A stretch of 64,000 nt of DNA from Sphingobacterium rhinopitheci (GTDB lineage: Bacteria; Bacteroidota; Bacteroidia; Sphingobacteriales; Sphingobacteriaceae), in the NCBI RefSeq assembly GCF_022627575.1, contig NZ_JADEYQ010000002.1, positions 310,001 through 374,000 on the forward strand, written 5' to 3'. The position numbers and the translations under genes were made by a program. Below, one piece after another: positions 9,806-18,518 of the stretch (positions within the stretch are counted from its first letter, which is position 1; every line of letters starts with the position of its first letter). The notes under the pieces are model-generated. The model worked only from the letters and a program-made list of their open reading frames with translations, was not told the DNA's origin and made no database searches.

Positions 9806-10210
9806 TTATTTGTATGGATAAAACACAAAATTGGCGCCTTCCGGTACTACGACAAATAAACACATGTATTCTTTGGCGCTTTTAAAATTCTTCTCAAAAC
9901 TAGCTTTTCGATCTTCTTTGATAACTCCTCTATCTACAAACTCTTCAACAGAACTCGCATTTATCGACCATTTAGTATTTAGCTCATTTTTATCCAAGAT
10001 AAGCTCTCCTAAACTAACTTCATGCTGGTGAGCGATAAAAATTGGGTATAACGTATACCCTTCAGTTACCATCTCTGTAGAGATCTCTTTAATAGAATCA
10101 CTGTAAAAGTCCAAATCAAATTTTAAACTTTGTAATGGGCTAGGTTTTGACGCTGCTTCGGCGCCATCACCTTCCGCCTGATTAGCGCCTAAAAGATCTG
10201 AAAGTTCCAT
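9806..10210 (-). CDS. Conserved hypothetical protein downstream of rlmD
   Basis: The 134-residue soluble protein has no signal peptide or recognised motif. An Ala/Gly/Glu-rich N-terminus (about 1-25) is followed by a compact alpha/beta domain. Its start codon lies one base after the rlmD stop, so it is translated from the same message and may be coupled to it. It gives no clue to a reaction. Confidence 0.75.
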   Translation of the reverse strand: MELSDLLGANQAEGDGAEAASKPSPLQSLKFDLDFYSDSIKEISTEMVTEGYTLYPIFIAHQHEVSLGELILDKNELNTKWSINASSVEEFVDRGVIKEDRKASFEKNFKSAKEYMCLFVVVPEGANFVFYPYK

Positions 10211-10211
10211 A

Positions 10212-11627
10212 TTAAATAACTTCTTTTAATTTTAATAATACTACATTCTCCACGTGTTGCGTTTGTGGAAACATATCCACCGGCTTGATGCGTACTACAT
10301 CATATTTAGCCGCCATCATTTCTAAGTCACGTGCCTGTGTTGCGGCATTACAACTTACATAAACTACCTTTGGTGCTTCCATCTCCAATATACGTGCTAC
10401 TACATCTGCATGCATACCTGCACGTGGCGGATCCGTAATAATCACATCAGGTTTACCGTGAATAGCCACAAATTCGGCTGTCAACACATCCTTCATATCA
10501 CCAGCGTAGAACTTAGTATTGTGCACACCATTGATTTCAGAATTTACCTTAGCATCCTCAATAGCGGTAGGTACATATTCTACTCCCACAACCTCTCTAG
10601 CTGATTTGGCTACAAAATTTGCGATCGTACCTGCTCCAGTATACAAATCGTATACCAATTCATGGCCTTTCAGATCGGCAAATTCTCTTGTAATCTTATA
10701 TAATTCATACGCTTGACGCGAATTTGTTTGATAGAATGATTTAGGACCAACCTTAAACTTCAGGCCTTCCATCTCTTCATATATAAAATCTTTGCCCTTG
10801 TATAGTAAAACTTCCTGATCGAAGATAGTATCGTTACGTTTTTGATTGATTATATATAATAATGAATCAATTGTTGGGAACTTACCTGCAAGATAATTCA
10901 TCATCAGTTCTACTTGTCCTTCTTCGGGATAAGCAAATACTACAATAACCATGATCTCACCTGTAGAAGAAGTTCGTATAATTAGATTGCGCAAGGCACC
11001 TTCATGAGCTCTTAAGTCATAAAAAGAAAAGTTATTTTCTTTAGCAAATGCACCTACAGCATTACGAATATCATTGGAAGGATCTTGTTGCAAGTAGCAA
11101 TGATCGATATCTAAAATCTTATCAAAGCGTCCTGGCACGTGAAACCCTAATGCGTCCATTGAATCCGGCAAAACCTCTTCATCAACATTTGTCAACCAAC
11201 GCTTATTCGAGAAAGTATATTCTAATTTATTACGATAATATTCTGTTTGTACCGAAGGTAAAATGTCTTCCATCGATGAAGTATCTACTTTACCGATGCG
11301 AGCCAAAGCATTATCTACAGACTGTTGCTTAAATTTCAACTGTCCTTCATACGACATATGCTGCCACTTGCACCCACCACAAACACCAAAGTGAGGACAA
11401 AATGGTGTGATACGATACGGAGATTCTTGTTGAATTGCTGTCACCTTTCCTTCGGCGAAGTTTTTCTTTTTACGATGTAGCTCTACATCAACAATATCAC
11501 CAGGAATAGCTTTATCAATAAAAAGCACTAAATCCTCGTGTCTTCCTACACCTTTACCTTCTTCAGCAATATCAAAAATCTCAACATTACTAATAGTCTG
11601 TTTCTCTTGTGGTCTTCTTCTTCCCAT
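10212..11627 (-). CDS. rlmD: 23S rRNA (uracil-C5)-methyltransferase RlmD/RumA family
   Basis: The 471-residue product has an N-terminal TRAM domain, the Fe-S motif CPHFGVCGGCKW (Cys77, 83, 86, with a fourth Cys near 177), and the SAM-binding segment VYDLYTGAGTIANFVA. The catalytic loop is VVYVSCNAATQARDL. It methylates U at C5 in rRNA (U1939-type; the paralogous U747 target cannot be excluded). First gene of a two-gene unit with the small hypothetical protein. Confidence 0.93.
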   Translation of the reverse strand: MGRRRPQEKQTISNVEIFDIAEEGKGVGRHEDLVLFIDKAIPGDIVDVELHRKKKNFAEGKVTAIQQESPYRITPFCPHFGVCGGCKWQHMSYEGQLKFKQQSVDNALARIGKVDTSSMEDILPSVQTEYYRNKLEYTFSNKRWLTNVDEEVLPDSMDALGFHVPGRFDKILDIDHCYLQQDPSNDIRNAVGAFAKENNFSFYDLRAHEGALRNLIIRTSSTGEIMVIVVFAYPEEGQVELMMNYLAGKFPTIDSLLYIINQKRNDTIFDQEVLLYKGKDFIYEEMEGLKFKVGPKSFYQTNSRQAYELYKITREFADLKGHELVYDLYTGAGTIANFVAKSAREVVGVEYVPTAIEDAKVNSEINGVHNTKFYAGDMKDVLTAEFVAIHGKPDVIITDPPRAGMHADVVARILEMEAPKVVYVSCNAATQARDLEMMAAKYDVVRIKPVDMFPQTQHVENVVLLKLKEVI

Positions 11628-11635
11628 ATATTTTG

Positions 11636-11643
11636 CAAAAATA
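11636..11643 (-). promoter_or_regulatory. -7 box of rlmD
   Basis: The minus strand reads TATTTTTG, matching TAnnTTTG, with only 8 bases before the rlmD ATG. This implies a very short leader. Confidence 0.5.
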
Positions 11644-11704
11644 CATTTTTACAAGCAATAAATTGCAACCTTATGATTGGAAGATAAAATGATAACAAAT
11701 AAAA

Positions 11705-12280
11705 CTAATTCAAAGTCGCTTGAACGAGATAAGGAAGAATCTCTTTTTGAAAGGAAATAAAATTTTTGCGCACATCCGCATCTGTAACCGCGGTAAACGC
11801 AAAAGAAAAGACAACATTCTTACTTGTCTTTATCAAGAAAGTGAGCTTCTCTTCAGGAATAGTATTACCTATAGTATTATTCTTGATAAAAGAACTTAAC
11901 AATAAAAACTCCAAATCTTCGGACAATATCTTTAGGTATTCTTGAGCATTTGTAGATTCCCGAATAAATTCCCAGCCTATAAACTCATTGCACACGATAT
12001 AGGTCACCCTACTTACTTTAAGAATAATATTAGCTAAAAAAGTGGGTAAATCTTCTTCTTGGACATTTTTCTTCAAGATATCGTCCACATTTTCACGAAT
12101 ATAATCCATTAACACTTCGTGCAAGATAATCTCTTTGGATTCGAAATGCTTATAAAATGTTGCTTTCGATATACTCGAGGACTTAGCTAATTCATTTACA
12201 CTGGTTTTGTTGTAGCCGTACTTACGAAATAAATCTCGAGCATTTTTTTTTATCGATAGTGCTATTTTATCTTGCTGCAT
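11705..12280 (-). CDS. TetR/AcrR-family transcriptional regulator
   Basis: The 191-residue protein has the N-terminal TetR helix-turn-helix (FRKYGYNKTSVNELAKSSSISKATFYKHFESKEIIL) at about 15-50 and a helical ligand/dimer domain after it. Its ligand is unknown. It starts 9 bp after the lipoprotein gene that follows pheS, so it may share that message. No efflux or lipid gene is next to it that would reveal a target. Confidence 0.93.
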   Translation of the reverse strand: MQQDKIALSIKKNARDLFRKYGYNKTSVNELAKSSSISKATFYKHFESKEIILHEVLMDYIRENVDDILKKNVQEEDLPTFLANIILKVSRVTYIVCNEFIGWEFIRESTNAQEYLKILSEDLEFLLLSSFIKNNTIGNTIPEEKLTFLIKTSKNVVFSFAFTAVTDADVRKNFISFQKEILPYLVQATLN

Positions 12281-12289
12281 CTATATTAA

Positions 12290-12703
12290 TTAATATCGCA
12301 CATTATAAGTGAATCCATTGTTGGATGTGGTCACTGCATATCCTTTCAGGGGACACTCAGCTACTGCTGCAGGGCTACCATCGAGCAACCATTTGGCACC
12401 ACTTTCACGATCAAAGAAATAAGCATTGTCCACGACCGTAACAGGATTTCTGTTAGTTGGATTGATAGTACTACAAAGATCAAATGCATATACCCTTCCA
12501 TTATTATTTATTAAGACTACCCCGGCGTACCCTTGATCGAAGAAATAATCATAATTGCCGTGAGCACTTAAATTTAGAGTTGAGCCTTGACTAATTGAAA
12601 TATTAACCTTAGCATCCGGAATTATATTGCATCCCTCTTTTCCACAACCTAGCAATGCTAAAAGCAAAAAGAAAGATGCAACATATCCAGCAAATAATTT
12701 CAT
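12290..12703 (-). CDS. Small lipoprotein, possibly a degenerate Rieske-like fold
   Basis: The 137-residue product has a lipoprotein signal peptide with lipobox LLGC at about 17-20. The mature part contains NNNGRVYAFDLCSTINP and, later, AAVAECPLKGYAV. The spacing recalls the two cluster-binding loops of Rieske proteins, but the His ligands are absent, so it probably does not hold a [2Fe-2S] centre. Start and pheS stop overlap by one base (TAATG), indicating coupling. Function unknown. Confidence 0.75.
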   Translation of the reverse strand: MKLFAGYVASFFLLLALLGCGKEGCNIIPDAKVNISISQGSTLNLSAHGNYDYFFDQGYAGVVLINNNGRVYAFDLCSTINPTNRNPVTVVDNAYFFDRESGAKWLLDGSPAAVAECPLKGYAVTTSNNGFTYNVRY

Positions 12704-13740
12704 TATATCATCTCTGTTTCGAACTGCGACAAGAATCGGCTATCGTTTTCAGAGAATAGGCGTAAATCTTTAATTTCATATTTCAGATTGGTGATTCGTT
12801 CAATCCCCATACCAAATGCAAAACCGGAATATTTCTTACTGTCAATATTACAGTTTTCTAACACATTGGGATCTACCATACCGCAACCTAAAATCTCAAC
12901 CCAACCTGAGCCCTTACACAAGTTACACCCATTACCTTTACAAATTGTACAAGAGATGTCCATTTCTGCCGAAGGCTCTGTAAAAGGAAAATAGGACGGA
13001 CGGAAACGAACTCTTGTTCCTTCACCATATAACTCTTGTACGAAATGAAACAATGTTTGCTTCAAGTCAGCGAAAGACACGTTTTCATCAACATACAAAC
13101 CTTCCACTTGATGAAAGAAACAGTGCGCACGCGCAGAGATAGCTTCATTTCTATATACACGCCCTGGCATGATTGCACGAAAAGGAGGTCTTCCAGCTTC
13201 CATCATTCTAACCTGAACAGATGATGTATGCGTACGAAGCGCTATATCATTACCATCTTGTTTCTTAATGAAAAATGTATCTTGCATATCGCGTGCAGGA
13301 TGCTCTGGCGGAAAATTTAAAGCAGAGAAATTGTGCCAATCATCTTCAATCTCAGGCCCCTCAGAAACGATAAAACCAAGTTTTTTGAATATCTCTACAA
13401 TTTCTTTTCTTACCAATGACAAGGGATGACGAGAGCCTAATTGAAAACCTTCACCTGGCAATGTCAAATCACCTTCTTGACGTTTAGGCGCATCCGAAGC
13501 TTGTGTGAATTCCAATTGAGCATTTTCAAATTTTGATTCTGCTAATTGCTTGAATTCATTAAGCGCTTTACCCATTCCTTTTTTCTCTTCGTTAGGAACA
13601 GTTTTAAACTCTTCGAATAAGCTTTTTATAATACCCTTAGAAACTAAGAATTTTAACCTAAAATTTTCTACATCAGCAGCTGAAGCTGGGCTAAATTGCT
13701 CAATTTCTTCTGTATACTGCTTTATCTTATCTTGCAACAT
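12703..13740 (-). CDS. pheS: Phenylalanine-tRNA ligase alpha subunit
   Basis: The 345-residue product is a normal-length PheS. It has an N-terminal coiled region (1-90) and the class II catalytic domain with motif 2 (FHQVEGLYVDENVSFADLK) and the motif 3 region (FGMGIERITNLKYEIKDLR). A Cys-rich segment CTICKGNGCNLCKGSGW inside the domain is a zinc-ribbon-like insertion seen in many bacterial PheS. It charges tRNA-Phe together with PheT, which is not in this window. The -7 box sits 5 bp before the start codon. Confidence 0.98.
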   Translation of the reverse strand: MLQDKIKQYTEEIEQFSPASAADVENFRLKFLVSKGIIKSLFEEFKTVPNEEKKGMGKALNEFKQLAESKFENAQLEFTQASDAPKRQEGDLTLPGEGFQLGSRHPLSLVRKEIVEIFKKLGFIVSEGPEIEDDWHNFSALNFPPEHPARDMQDTFFIKKQDGNDIALRTHTSSVQVRMMEAGRPPFRAIMPGRVYRNEAISARAHCFFHQVEGLYVDENVSFADLKQTLFHFVQELYGEGTRVRFRPSYFPFTEPSAEMDISCTICKGNGCNLCKGSGWVEILGCGMVDPNVLENCNIDSKKYSGFAFGMGIERITNLKYEIKDLRLFSENDSRFLSQFETEMI

Positions 13741-13745
13741 AATTT

Positions 13746-13753
13746 CAAAGATA
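13746..13753 (-). promoter_or_regulatory. -7 box of pheS, 5 bp before ATG
   Basis: The minus strand reads TATCTTTG, an exact TAnnTTTG match, then five bases, then ATG. Transcription from this box would start at or next to the start codon. Confidence 0.55.
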
Positions 13754-13804
13754 CAGCAAAAAAATAAAACTTATAGAACAGGATTACTAAAATAATTTTA
13801 GTGC

Positions 13805-14260
13805 TTAAAAAGGTAATCCATCCGAATCGTCATTATTCTCTGTAAAATCTACTGATTGTTCTTGTACTGGGTTGGCTGCAGATGCTGTAGATGTTGTAGA
13901 TGCTTGATTGGCATTAGGGTTTTCAAAATCGGATCGTCTACCTAATATATTGAAACTTTCGGCTACGATTTCCGTTGTATACCTTCTTATCCCTTCTTTA
14001 TCTTCATAGGATCTCGTGCGAAGCTTTCCCTCTATATACACTAACCTCCCCTTGGTTAGGTATTTTGCAGCAACATCTGCCAAACCTCTCCACATGACAA
14101 TATTGTGCCATTCTGTTTGTTCGACCTTTCTACCATCTTTATTAAATGTTTCTGAAGTTGCCAATGGAAAACTTGCAACGCTGACGTTTCCCTCTAAATA
14201 GCGCAACTCAGGATCTTTACCCAAGTGACCTACTAAAATAACTTTGTTAATACTCGACAT
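13805..14260 (-). CDS. ssb: Single-stranded DNA-binding protein
   Basis: The 151-residue protein has an N-terminal OB fold (NKVILVGHLGKDPELRYLEG ... EWHNIVMWRGLADVAAKYLTKG) and a Ser/Thr/Ala/Asn-rich linker. The acidic tail ends in DDSDGLPF, the partner-docking tip typical of SSB. It coats single-stranded DNA in replication and repair. It lies 13 bp downstream of mutY, giving a small DNA-repair operon. Confidence 0.97.
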   Translation of the reverse strand: MSSINKVILVGHLGKDPELRYLEGNVSVASFPLATSETFNKDGRKVEQTEWHNIVMWRGLADVAAKYLTKGRLVYIEGKLRTRSYEDKEGIRRYTTEIVAESFNILGRRSDFENPNANQASTTSTASAANPVQEQSVDFTENNDDSDGLPF

Positions 14261-14273
14261 ATAATTTAGGAAT

Positions 14274-15353
14274 TTAATTAGTTAACATATACTTGTTGAT
14301 AAAAGAAAAAATAAGTTTATGTTTAGCTAATTTATCCAATTTTTCTAACAAATGATAATTCCAGCCCTCTTTTTTTTGTATAATCAAGTGAGGCTCAGTA
14401 ATTCGATAAAATTTAGCGTGTATATTTTGATGGCTAAGTATATGTTTGACCTGTTCACCAACAGGCTCTAATAGCACAGAACCGAAATATTGTTGGTATT
14501 CTGGAGACATCACTAATTCCTCAAGCGAACTATCTGTAGACGTTTCTATGAGTGGAAACTCATACAGATTAGCCCATACATCCGATTCTCCTCTTTTATT
14601 CATTACTATAGAATCACCTTCTTGAATCACAAAATAATGGAAGTACCTATTTCTACTTCCTTTACCTTTGATTTTTACAGGCAATAGCGATACGCTATTC
14701 TCACGTGAGGCAACGCATTCTAGTCGTAATACACATGCTTCACAAAAAGCAGCTTTTGGTTTGCAAACGGTAGCACCAAAATCCATAATTGCTTGATTGT
14801 ATATTGCCGCTTGATCTTTGGGAAGAATATCTTGTGCTACAGCATGAAATATCTTCTTCCCTTGTCCGGTATTTATCGGCACATCAATACCATAATACCG
14901 TGAAAGCACCCGAAAAACATTACCATCCAAGACCGCTCTATTTTCATTCACACTAAAAGAAGAAACCGCAGCAGCTGTATAATCACCTACACCAGGCAAC
15001 TTAATCACATCCTCATAGGCAGTAGGAAAAACCCCATCGAACAATTGCATCACTAATTTGGCAGCTTTATGCATATTACGTGCTCTGGAGTAGTACCCTA
15101 AGCCTTGCCATAGCCTTAAAATTTCTTCTTCTTGTGCCGCAGCAAAAGAAGAGACTGTAGGAAAAGCATCTACAAAACGATAGAAATAGGGCAATCCTTG
15201 CTCTACACGCGTCTGTTGCAATATAATCTCTGATAGCCATATAATATACGGATTATTGGTATTGCGCCAGGGCAAATCACGACCATGCTCACTATACCAA
15301 TCAATAAGTTTTTGTGCTAAAGACATAGCACAAAGATGCGGAATATTTAACAA
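14274..15353 (-). CDS. mutY: Adenine DNA glycosylase MutY
   Basis: The 359-residue frame has the helix-hairpin-helix glycosylase domain with LPGVGDYTAAAV (catalytic Asp near 124) and SEIILQQTRVEQ (catalytic Glu near 42). The [4Fe-4S] cluster motif is C-x6-C-x2-C-x5-C, and a NUDIX-like C-terminal domain recognises 8-oxoG. The enzyme removes A mispaired with 8-oxoG. Met10 (15326, MSLAQKL) is the better start, because a -7-like box CATCTTTG ends 4 bp before it and homologues begin near there. Confidence 0.96.
   Translation of the reverse strand: MLNIPHLCAMSLAQKLIDWYSEHGRDLPWRNTNNPYIIWLSEIILQQTRVEQGLPYFYRFVDAFPTVSSFAAAQEEEILRLWQGLGYYSRARNMHKAAKLVMQLFDGVFPTAYEDVIKLPGVGDYTAAAVSSFSVNENRAVLDGNVFRVLSRYYGIDVPINTGQGKKIFHAVAQDILPKDQAAIYNQAIMDFGATVCKPKAAFCEACVLRLECVASRENSVSLLPVKIKGKGSRNRYFHYFVIQEGDSIVMNKRGESDVWANLYEFPLIETSTDSSLEELVMSPEYQQYFGSVLLEPVGEQVKHILSHQNIHAKFYRITEPHLIIQKKEGWNYHLLEKLDKLAKHKLIFSFINKYMLTN
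15331..15338 (-). promoter_or_regulatory. -7-like box of mutY
   Basis: The minus strand reads CATCTTTG (one mismatch to TAnnTTTG), followed by 4 bases and the ATG at 15326. It supports the shorter MutY start and a near-leaderless message. Confidence 0.4.
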
Positions 15354-15391
15354 TATTTAACGGCAACTTATTGACAAACAGGAATAGAAAG

Positions 15392-15422
15392 TTGACTACC
15401 AATCAAATAAATCGTATTTTTG
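15392..15422 (+). promoter_or_regulatory. Promoter of M23 peptidase gene
   Basis: TTG at 15392-15394 and TATTTTTG at 15415-15422, 20 bp apart, fit the Bacteroidota -33/-7 pattern. The gene starts 32 bp further on. Confidence 0.55.
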
Positions 15423-15454
15423 CACGTTGTATATAATAAATTTATAATAAAAAT

Positions 15455-16306
15455 ATGCTAAACAAAAAATCTGCTGTACGAATAAGTATAGAGGGACAGT
15501 CTGACAAAAAGTTAGAAATTCCTACATTTTTTCTTAGGCATTGGAAGAATATCCTAGTAGCTATATTATCCTTAGTAGTAGTTTTGGTTGGAAGTTTGTT
15601 GTACGTAACAACGCAAAAAAAAGCACAAGACATAAGCTCACAATATGAAGCTACTTTGGACAAAGTGAATGAAGAAAAACGCCGTTTGAGTATTTCTAAT
15701 AGTGAGACCGAAAAAACTGTAGAAGAAGCAAAGAAGTCTTTTACAAAAATTGACTCTACTTTAGAGAGCATTAATAATAAAATGAAAAAAAGAGGGCTGA
15801 AAACAATTAAGCTACCTAATGTAGGTGGGCCCGAAGAAAACGATTTATCAAAAATTGAACTGCTAACGGATTATTATGAAGATGCACTCAAAGAATTAGA
15901 TAAAAAACTATCGAGTATACCACTTGGGGTACCGCATCCAGGATCAATATCATCGAAGTTTGGCTATCGTTCCAATCCATTTACGAATCGTGGTAGAGAG
16001 ATGCATTCAGGAATAGACCTGAAGGGCAGAACTGGGGATTTGATCAAATCTACCGCTTCCGGAATAGTCATTTTTTCTGGCTATGATGGACAATATGGTA
16101 ATGTGGTAAAAATCAAACATTCCAATGGCTACGAAACACGTTATGCACACCTTAAACGTACGCTAGTCAAAAGAGGGGAAAAAATCGAAGCAGGTGGCAC
16201 CGTTGGATTATTAGGAAGCACGGGAAGAAGTACAGGCCCACACCTACATTACGAGATCCTTAAAAACGATAAAAAAATTAATCCTGAAAAATATTTTTCA
16301 TTATAA
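15455..16306 (+). CDS. Membrane-anchored M23 family peptidase
   Basis: The 283-residue protein has one transmembrane helix (about 31-52) after a short cytoplasmic head, a coiled coil (about 60-115), and a C-terminal LytM/M23 domain. The zinc residues are His in MHSGIDL and HLH in TGPHLHYE. It would cut or regulate cutting of peptidoglycan in the periplasm, like divisome-linked LytM proteins. It is divergent from mutY and ends at a bidirectional terminator. All metal ligands I can identify are present, so activity is plausible. Confidence 0.93.
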   Translation: MLNKKSAVRISIEGQSDKKLEIPTFFLRHWKNILVAILSLVVVLVGSLLYVTTQKKAQDISSQYEATLDKVNEEKRRLSISNSETEKTVEEAKKSFTKIDSTLESINNKMKKRGLKTIKLPNVGGPEENDLSKIELLTDYYEDALKELDKKLSSIPLGVPHPGSISSKFGYRSNPFTNRGREMHSGIDLKGRTGDLIKSTASGIVIFSGYDGQYGNVVKIKHSNGYETRYAHLKRTLVKRGEKIEAGGTVGLLGSTGRSTGPHLHYEILKNDKKINPEKYFSL

Positions 16307-16310
16307 CATC

Positions 16311-16354
16311 AAAATAAGAGTGGCATATATTAGAATATATGCCACTCTTATTTT
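16311..16354. terminator. Bidirectional terminator between M23 peptidase and sulfatase genes
   Basis: Perfect 21-bp arms (16311-16331 and 16334-16354) between two convergent genes, with A-rich and T-rich outer ends, so it can serve either direction. Confidence 0.88.
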
Positions 16355-16359
16355 ATGAA

Positions 16360-17874
16360 CTATTTAGCTAAAATTGCTAAAGCATCTTTATCATCTATCT
16401 TTGTTGCTTCTTTCAGCAACAGTTTTTTCATCTTCTGAATTCTCTTTTGATATTTAGGATCATTGTACTTATTTTGTAATTCCGCATTATCGTTATTAAG
16501 ATCAAAAAATTCCCACCCATCAACACGCTTATAATAGCGGATCAATTTATAGTTACCATCAGAAATTCCAAAATGCGGGGATACGGCATGCTCACCATTC
16601 TCATAATAATGGTAATAAACATTATTTCTAATATCCTTTTTATTCCCTTCCAATAACGGCAATAGAGATGTTCCTTGGTAATCAGCAGGGATTTTTACGC
16701 CTGCAATCTCTAAAAATGTAGGTGCTAAATCTACATTACTCACCAGATTATTAATTTCAATATTCGGTTTTATTACCCCCGGAAATTTAGCTACTAAAGG
16801 AGTACGGAAAGACTCTTCATACATCCAACGTTTATCAAACCATCCGTGCTCACCCATATAAAAACCTTGATCAGACAAATAAACCACTAATGTATTTTCT
16901 GCTAAACCATTTTTCTCTAAATATTCTAGAACCCGACCAATATTTCTATCCATAGATTCTGCCGTATTCAAATAATCTATCATATAGCGGCGATACTTCC
17001 ATTCTGCTAAAGCAGAACCTGAAAGATGCTTATTTTTAAGATCTTCATATATCGGTCGATAATACTTTTCATAAGCATCAAATTGTTGGTCATTCATACG
17101 TGCATAGTTCCCTTCTTTACGCATATCTGCAACAGTAGGATACATCTTCAAGTCATAGCCCATATGCATATCTTTACTGATGGACATTTCTTGTTGATTA
17201 GCCGCTTCACGTGTAGCATAATCATCATAAAACGTAGCCGGAATTTCAAAATCTACCGTATCATATTTTCCAAAATCTTGAATATCAGGCATCCATGTGC
17301 GATGTGTAGCTTTATGTCCTATGATCACACAGAAAGGATCATTTTTGTGCTGATCCATCCATGTTAATGCTTTGTCAGTAACGATATTGGAAACATAGCC
17401 TTCTTCTCTATGCTTTCCTTCTAGGGATATAAAATCAGGATTATAATAATGTCCCTGCCCTTCTAAAATATCATAATCCGTAAAACCTTCTAATTTATGA
17501 CCTAGATGAATTTTGCCTATCCAAGTAGCTTTATAGCCATTTTTGACCAATTCCTTAATAAAAGTTTGCTGGCTATGGTCAAAATTAGAGGTTTCATTAT
17601 CCTTGAACCCATTCTTATGAGAATATTTACCTGTTAATAATACAGCACGTGCAGGGCCACAAATGGAGTTGGTGACATATCCTTTATTAAATATTGCTCC
17701 TTCTTTGGCTATTCGATCAATATGCGGTGTACGTGCTATTGATGATCCATATGCACCTATGGTTTGGTAGGCATGATCATCAGAAATAATAATAACAATA
17801 TTAGGTTTTTGCTGTGCAAAAGTAATAGTTTGAAAAAATATTAAGGCTACAGCTACTATTAGACGTTTAATCAT
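16360..17874 (-). CDS. Secreted sulfatase (S1 family)
   Basis: The 504-residue protein has a signal peptide (1-20, ends TFAQ), then NIVIIISDDHA with the metal-binding Asp pair near 32-33. The formylglycine motif is C72-G-P-A-R with the downstream LLTGKYSHKNGF. The Cys must be oxidised to formylglycine by a maturase not seen here. Length and the SICGPARA form fit periplasmic arylsulfatases acting on sulfated sugars; substrate cannot be read from sequence. No SusC/D pair is adjacent, so it is not in a clear polysaccharide utilisation locus. Confidence 0.93.
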   Translation of the reverse strand: MIKRLIVAVALIFFQTITFAQQKPNIVIIISDDHAYQTIGAYGSSIARTPHIDRIAKEGAIFNKGYVTNSICGPARAVLLTGKYSHKNGFKDNETSNFDHSQQTFIKELVKNGYKATWIGKIHLGHKLEGFTDYDILEGQGHYYNPDFISLEGKHREEGYVSNIVTDKALTWMDQHKNDPFCVIIGHKATHRTWMPDIQDFGKYDTVDFEIPATFYDDYATREAANQQEMSISKDMHMGYDLKMYPTVADMRKEGNYARMNDQQFDAYEKYYRPIYEDLKNKHLSGSALAEWKYRRYMIDYLNTAESMDRNIGRVLEYLEKNGLAENTLVVYLSDQGFYMGEHGWFDKRWMYEESFRTPLVAKFPGVIKPNIEINNLVSNVDLAPTFLEIAGVKIPADYQGTSLLPLLEGNKKDIRNNVYYHYYENGEHAVSPHFGISDGNYKLIRYYKRVDGWEFFDLNNDNAELQNKYNDPKYQKRIQKMKKLLLKEATKIDDKDALAILAK

Positions 17875-18030
17875 TTGATTTACATTTTGTTTAGGTAACC
17901 AAAAATAGAATAAATAAAATTAAAGTTACGGGCGATATATCGATTAAAATGCAACATTTATGTTATACATAAGCAGAATTAAATAAAATAGATACGCTAT
18001 TATGCACAGCTAATATGCTTTCATTTTTAG

Positions 18031-18038
18031 TAACTTTG
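18031..18038 (+). promoter_or_regulatory. -7 box 4 bp before the 143-residue ORF
   Basis: TAACTTTG, exact TAnnTTTG match, then GCGC? spacing of four bases to the ATG at 18043. Either the transcript is leaderless or the real start is the later Met16. Confidence 0.5.
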
Positions 18039-18042
18039 CGCT

Positions 18043-18474
18043 ATGAAAAAAAGCTACACAATCAATACACTGCACCGCGGTAAATATATGCTCAGTTTTT
18101 TTGTATTACTCTTTGCCATGGGAGGATTGAGTTCCTTAATTCCAGCGGAAGAGATTGTTAAAATAGTTTTTGTATTATTTACGATTCCATTAATATTATA
18201 CATAAGTGTAAAAGCTAGCCAAAGGCCTTCTAACTGGTCTGTGGATGATCAAGAATTAGTTATCCAATTTGGGGACAAAACAATTGTATATCCTATCGCA
18301 GAAATAGACCACATACGCACCTTAACACGCTCGGGAGGAACACTATATGTGATATACCGAAAAAAGAAATCTACAGCTAGATATTGGAGGAATAAATTAT
18401 TCCAATCGCAGGATGACCAAATCGCACTTCAACAAGAATTTACAGCGAGTGCAATTGAATATTATAAGTTTTAA
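18043..18474 (+). CDS. Small membrane protein with PH-like C-terminal domain
   Basis: The 143-residue product has two hydrophobic helices (about 16-33 and 38-55). A soluble beta-rich tail follows (NWSVDDQELVIQFGDKTIVYPIAEIDHIRTL), which looks like the PH-like fold of bacterial membrane proteins. It has no catalytic motif. It precedes the M1 peptidase gene by 44 bp but that gene has its own -7 box. A start at Met16 (18088) would remove a basic head, and I cannot exclude it. Confidence 0.75.
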   Translation: MKKSYTINTLHRGKYMLSFFVLLFAMGGLSSLIPAEEIVKIVFVLFTIPLILYISVKASQRPSNWSVDDQELVIQFGDKTIVYPIAEIDHIRTLTRSGGTLYVIYRKKKSTARYWRNKLFQSQDDQIALQQEFTASAIEYYKF

Positions 18475-18506
18475 GTTACAAATAAGCTACATATCTTCAA
18501 ATTTTG

Positions 18507-18514
18507 TAAGTTTG
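18507..18514 (+). promoter_or_regulatory. -7 box 4 bp before the M1 peptidase gene
   Basis: TAAGTTTG, exact TAnnTTTG match, four bases before ATG 18519. Consistent with a leaderless message. Confidence 0.5.
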
Positions 18515-18518
18515 AAAT

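Noticed and set aside
13786..13802. ACTAAAAT-A-ATTTTAGT after ssb, considered as a terminator
   Set aside because: AT-only palindrome with no loop room and no G/C core; too weak to list.
15442..15771. 109-codon minus-strand frame opposite the M23 peptidase
   Set aside because: It lies fully within the coding and promoter region of a confident gene and has no family resemblance.
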